Assembly: GCA_021234155.1 (NCBI GenBank)
Contig: JAJEKV010000003.1
Span: forward strand, 13,325,819 to 13,389,818
Origin: Isoetes taiwanensis
Lineage: Eukaryota; Streptophyta; Lycopodiopsida; Isoetales; Isoetaceae
Length of the DNA: 64,000 nucleotides
Reading direction: 5' to 3'
Below the pieces are notes generated by a model, which worked only from the letters and a program-made list of their open reading frames with translations, was not told the DNA's origin and searched no databases. The translations under genes were made by a program, and so were the position numbers. Positions 60,161-64,000 of the stretch are shown piece by piece; the stretch's first letter is position 1; each line of letters opens with the position of its first letter.

Positions 60161-60365
60161 TATGATTTTATTCGCTGGGTCCTGTAATGCCTTTCTTCTT
60201 TTCCATAGTTGCTTTCCCTTCTTATTTCCATTCGACTCATATCTTTGCCTTGCCGGAATAGTCTGCTTTGGGTCTAAGCTTTTTGGGGTGTTGTTTTTGT
60301 GTGCGTCAGCAGTAGCGCCAGTCGGACTAGAAAGAGGCGGCATCAACTTGACCTCTTCCAGGTCC

Positions 60366-60869
60366 ATGTTCGGCGACTACAGAGAGATGATAGTAGTGCC
60401 AGTAGATGAGTACTTCGAAAGACACAGGGCTGGAATGAGAATCAGAGAAGAAGCAGCGGAGGGAGGACACGACAAAGCCCTCAGATTGTACCTGCCACTC
60501 CTCACCGACATAAGAATGGCGGCCATACACCGTCAGTTTAGCCCACGGGGAGAAGAAGGAGTCTTTATGTTGATTGCCCTCTCAGGATTTGGAAGACATG
60601 CCCAGATGCCTCCAAACATCAACCATGTCATCCTGGTCAAGAGGACAATAGTTTTGAGCGTCTTCGATTTTGCAGTTCTATACAGACGACATGGCAGGTT
60701 GGCCATCACTTCAGCCTATACGTCAGATAGAAGGATCCAAGACTTGGTGATGACACTCCAAGGTGGTACGGCCACCAACATCCTTAGAAATTTGGGGCGA
60801 ACAGTTGGCACAGCCTAAGTGAAGAAGTTCTTGGAAGACAACCCGGCATATAGAAGATTCCAAGAATAG
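60366..60869 (+). pseudogene. Best copy of the unrecognised protein family, one internal stop
   Basis: From the ATG at 60366 the frame encodes 151 codons to a TAA at 60816-60818, then 16 more codons in the same frame to TAG at 60867. Key phrases are MFGDYREMIVVPVDEYFERH, RLYLPLLTDIRMAAIHRQF, NHVILVKRTIVLSVFDF and NILRNLGRTVGTA. The related copy at 9521-9884 has CAA at the TAA position, so a single C-to-T change explains the stop. An upstream open frame from 60162 is continuous, but its first 68 residues have no counterpart. The predicted protein is about 167 residues and mixed alpha/charged. Host, transposon or viral origin all remain possible. Confidence 0.5.
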
Positions 60870-61671
60870 ATTAAAATTTTTCTCTTTCTTATCAATTGTA
60901 AAAATATTGCACTTTATGAATATAAGTTATAGCATTATGTGTGTTCTTTGATATATTTTGTCCCCACAACTATATCATTCTTGCATGTTTGAAGACTTTA
61001 TCTCGAGTCATGATCTTGCATGGTGGCGATGATTAAGGAACACTGAGTAAATGTAATATGCACTTTTAAATCTAGTAATATTCTCTTAGTACTTAGCAGT
61101 TTTAAGAAGTCAATTGAGTAGTTTTGTATGTTGCCATAATGCTTGATTCTTCTGATATGGTTTTATAGCAGAAAAGGCTAAGATTTGAACTTCGTTGAGC
61201 AAGCAACTTCAACAAGACTCTCTTTTGTACTAATGAACTCGGACATGAAGACATAGAAACGAGAGAAGAAAAATTACGAGAAGCGCATATGGAGAAAATA
61301 GAAGTTTAGAAGGAAAAAAGAGAGTTTGCGAGAAGATCAACGATTGCATTTTGAAGGTGTCGTATTACACATAGCCACAAAGGAGCCACCATGCTCAGAG
61401 TTATGTTCAATCGTTCTATGTATCTATATCCTCCAAGTTATATTCTAGGTTATATGATGTGTATGGCAAGGGCACAATGCATGTGCTTGACGTGAGAGAA
61501 TGGAATGGCATATCTATTATTTGTCGTGTCAAAGTTTTATAATGTTACATATCGTGGGCTCAGAAACATTCTATACCTAGGCAGACTTTGATCCAAATGG
61601 CCAACAATCATGTTCACGCATGTGCCCAGCTATTTTTGCCAATGTGACTCAAATTGTAATTAATGTTTATA
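60870..61671. other. Unassigned AT-rich spacer
   Basis: No gene, RNA or element end recognised. It adjoins the poly(T) of the next LINE. Confidence 0.5.
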
Positions 61672-64000
61672 TTTTTTTTTTTTGAAGAACTGTGTCAGCA
61701 ATATATTAAAAGAATGGTAATGTTACAAAGCAAGTGAGGAGGAAGGAGAACTGCCCCAAAGAGACAGTGATACCTCGACACTCCACAACAACTGCAACTC
61801 TACTGCTGTACAAACTGACCATCACCATCTACCACACCCAAGAAGTCCCGCCAAATGGAAAACTTCCGCTCTACTAATCCCGGGAACACCAAAAAGCTTT
61901 GAAATAGCTTGTACCTGAGTCGAGGAATCAGAGAGGCTGCAGGCTGCTGAATCCCCTGAAAGATCCACAACCGCCGCCGCTTCCAAATCAACCACACCAA
62001 CCAAAGCCACGCACAAATGCAAGGCTTGGCTTTGCCGTCTGGCTGCCAAGCACCAGGATATACATGAAGCAAAGCAATTGTTGGCTATTCAATCTCACCA
62101 AAGCGAGCCCCGACCCAATCGGGCAACCCGCAAGTGAGGGCATAAAACCGCACAATGCTCCACGGTCTCACGATGAAGGCCACAACAAGGGCAAAGAGGG
62201 CTCACACCCGCCTAAACCGACTCACAAGGACATTCACCACGATACATGATTGCACCACACGCCACATAAGCACCCGAACCCGGTGGGGGAAGTGAGCTCC
62301 ATGTCCGTCGCCCAAACCGAGTGCCATCGAGAACCCGGGAAGCTGCGAGACCACTTGCACGAAGGGGCGAGTGTCATGAATAGCCAACGCCCGGTAACAA
62401 GACCGCACAAAACAAGAAGATACAACATCACGGATGAACCTTCCAAACTGCACCACCACATCACCCCGAGGGACTATAGGTATGTGTAGCGGAATACTCC
62501 CCGCCACTTGTTCCCAGATAGCTTGGTCCGCTTTGTCAGCGAAAAGCGAGCTCGAAGAACTCCCACGGCTAGCCGACCATCCCAATACCAATCCTCCAAG
62601 GTGAGCAAAGACTTCGCCTCCAACGGGCTCGCGTCCGAAAGCATGCACGATGGCGACCAAGGGCAAGTAATGAGGAGGTAGAGGAACCCACAAGAAAGGA
62701 GAAGAGTGGTGATAAACCGAGGCATAATCTAGCTGGAAGAGCACACGACGTGATCCCAAGCCCGCAACACCCCTCAGTGGAGAAAAGGGGATGCATGTGG
62801 GAAAGGCCGGAGACCATACAACAATTGCCCGGGGCAACTCTACATGCAGACGACTTTCCAAATGCCACACAATGGCGAAGAGATTGCCACAATAGTGCCG
62901 CACTGTGAGAAGATGCTCCATCCGAGAATGCTCCAAATAAACTTAGAGACCAACACCTTACTATGCGGTGCCAAATCCAGAATGGCCAAGCCCCCATCCT
63001 CCCGGGGAGGAGACACTTCCACCAAGCCACTTTAACAACCGCCCCTTCATCATCCCCCCCACACAAAATTTCGAACAATCTTATCCAAAGCCACGTATCT
63101 TACCCTCGGGAGCTAACATCGCAGATGTTTGATATACACATGAGTGCTACAAAATCGACTTGGCAATAGTGATCCTACACGCCATGGACAACTTGCTACC
63201 CTTCCACCAATTGAGGTGTTTCGCAACCCCCGCAAAATCTCATCCCACACCCTCCCCATGGAAACATCCCTCCAAAGGGAATACCCAACGACTTAGTACA
63301 CACATTACACGGAAGCACCTTCCAAGGGAATAGAGCCAAACAAGGGGGAGGCGGAGTCAATCGGGCCCATAATGCGGGCATTTACCCCAATTCGAGAAGA
63401 ATGCCCGAGGCCAAGGAGAAAGTATCCAAGAACCCTTCACATTCCGCAAATTCCTCTCTTCGCCACCAAGAAGAGAAAAGTGTCATCGGGCGGTTAATAA
63501 TCTGGCGACTACCATCCCCGCATCCGAAGCCCATCCACCCCCCCTCCTCCACTGCGACCAAAAACAATCGAGACAATGCCTCGCCACAATCGTAAACAAA
63601 AATGGTGCCAAAGGGCACCCCCGACGCCTTCCCCGCCTAAGGAGAAAAAGCAGGAGGGTTCGCCTGCGCACACCACCGTAGTCTGTCTTTGACCTATGCA
63701 GCTTCATGATTTGTCTCAAAAGCGTGGACCACACCAACGCTAACATCATGGGCGCACAAGAACTCCCAACGGACACTATCATAAGCTTTGGCAAAGTCAA
63801 GCTTAAGATAGGCAATGCCTTGACTGTTCTCTGGCCCAATAAAGGCCCTCATAAGCGGCAACATTAGTCAAAATGTTCCTCCTGGGAACAAACCAGCATC
63901 GCACCTTACTAATGGAAGAAGTCAACACCGCTTCAACTTCTCGGCCGGGGCTTTTCGCAATAATCTTGTACCTGAGGACAACAAGGATATAGGCCTCAAT
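61672..64000 (-). mobile_element. Decayed minus-strand L1-type LINE, 3' part
   Basis: The element enters from the right edge with reverse-transcriptase phrases on the minus strand: GIAYLKLDFAKAYDSVRWEF at about 63750-63830, and GCPLAPFLFTIVA after a frame change near 63600. Further down come VRVLMWRVVQSCIVVNVL (zinc region, 62202-62936) and WLWLVWLIWKRRRLWIFQG (about 61930-62000). A T run at 61672-61684 is its poly(A). Many frameshifts, and DNA richer in GC than the surroundings. The right target duplication lies outside the window. Confidence 0.8.

Noticed and set aside
60162-60365. N-terminal extension of the unrecognised protein with a hydrophobic start
   Set aside because: It is open in frame but has no counterpart in the other copy, and a good ATG follows at 60366. 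A signal peptide cannot be excluded but is not supported.

Overview
The window is nuclear DNA of a land plant. The genes have spliced GT-AG introns. They include a JAZ/TIFY jasmonate-pathway repressor, which is specific to land plants, and an MBD9-type chromatin protein. Between the genes lie layered LINEs, a Ty3/Gypsy element, a CACTA transposon and a DUF7869-type relic. Short introns inside the genes (67-882 bp) and the DUF7869-type relic make me lean towards a seedless vascular plant such as a lycophyte. That placement is inference. No species is identified.

Gene-bearing parts. At the left edge the minus strand carries ten exons of an MBD9-like protein (PHD, MBD, FYRN/FYRC, DDT-like, bromodomain, second PHD), running off the window at base 1. 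Its start lies 204 bp from the start of a plus-strand seven-exon gene for an Arg/Ser-rich protein (7320-8775), so the two share a bidirectional promoter. A five-exon JAZ/TIFY gene lies on the minus strand at 40638-41899, with a G-box about 255 bp upstream of its ATG. Everything else that I recognise is mobile or repetitive.

9.5-32.4 kb is a nested repeat archive. The base layer is a roughly 3-kb direct repeat present in three tandem copies. Copy 1 was split by a 5'-truncated FADD-type LINE (9904-17249). That LINE was itself split by a scrambled Ty3/Gypsy chromovirus (about 10568-16555), and an internally deleted L1-type LINE (13275-16176) sits inside the Gypsy material. Copy 1 was split a second time by a nearly full-length 6.46-kb L1-type LINE (17711-24166) with a 9-bp target duplication, ORF1, ORF2 and a third ORF. 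The left end of the 3-kb unit carries an unrecognised protein-coding family whose best copy is at 60366-60869.

32.4-47.2 kb holds a small retroposon with an 11-bp target duplication, a broken DUF7869-type gene, a cluster of four palindromes, a 3' LINE fragment, the JAZ gene and a small terminal-inverted-repeat element.

47.2-56.6 kb is one 9.37-kb CACTA-type DNA transposon (CACTACAA ends, 3-bp CCC target duplication). It has no recognisable transposase. Its ends are packed with CGTCGTTnAACGACG palindromes and its core is six tandem copies of a 1.13-kb sequence. 56.6-61.7 kb is mostly unassigned, and 61.7-64 kb is the 3' part of a decayed minus-strand LINE.
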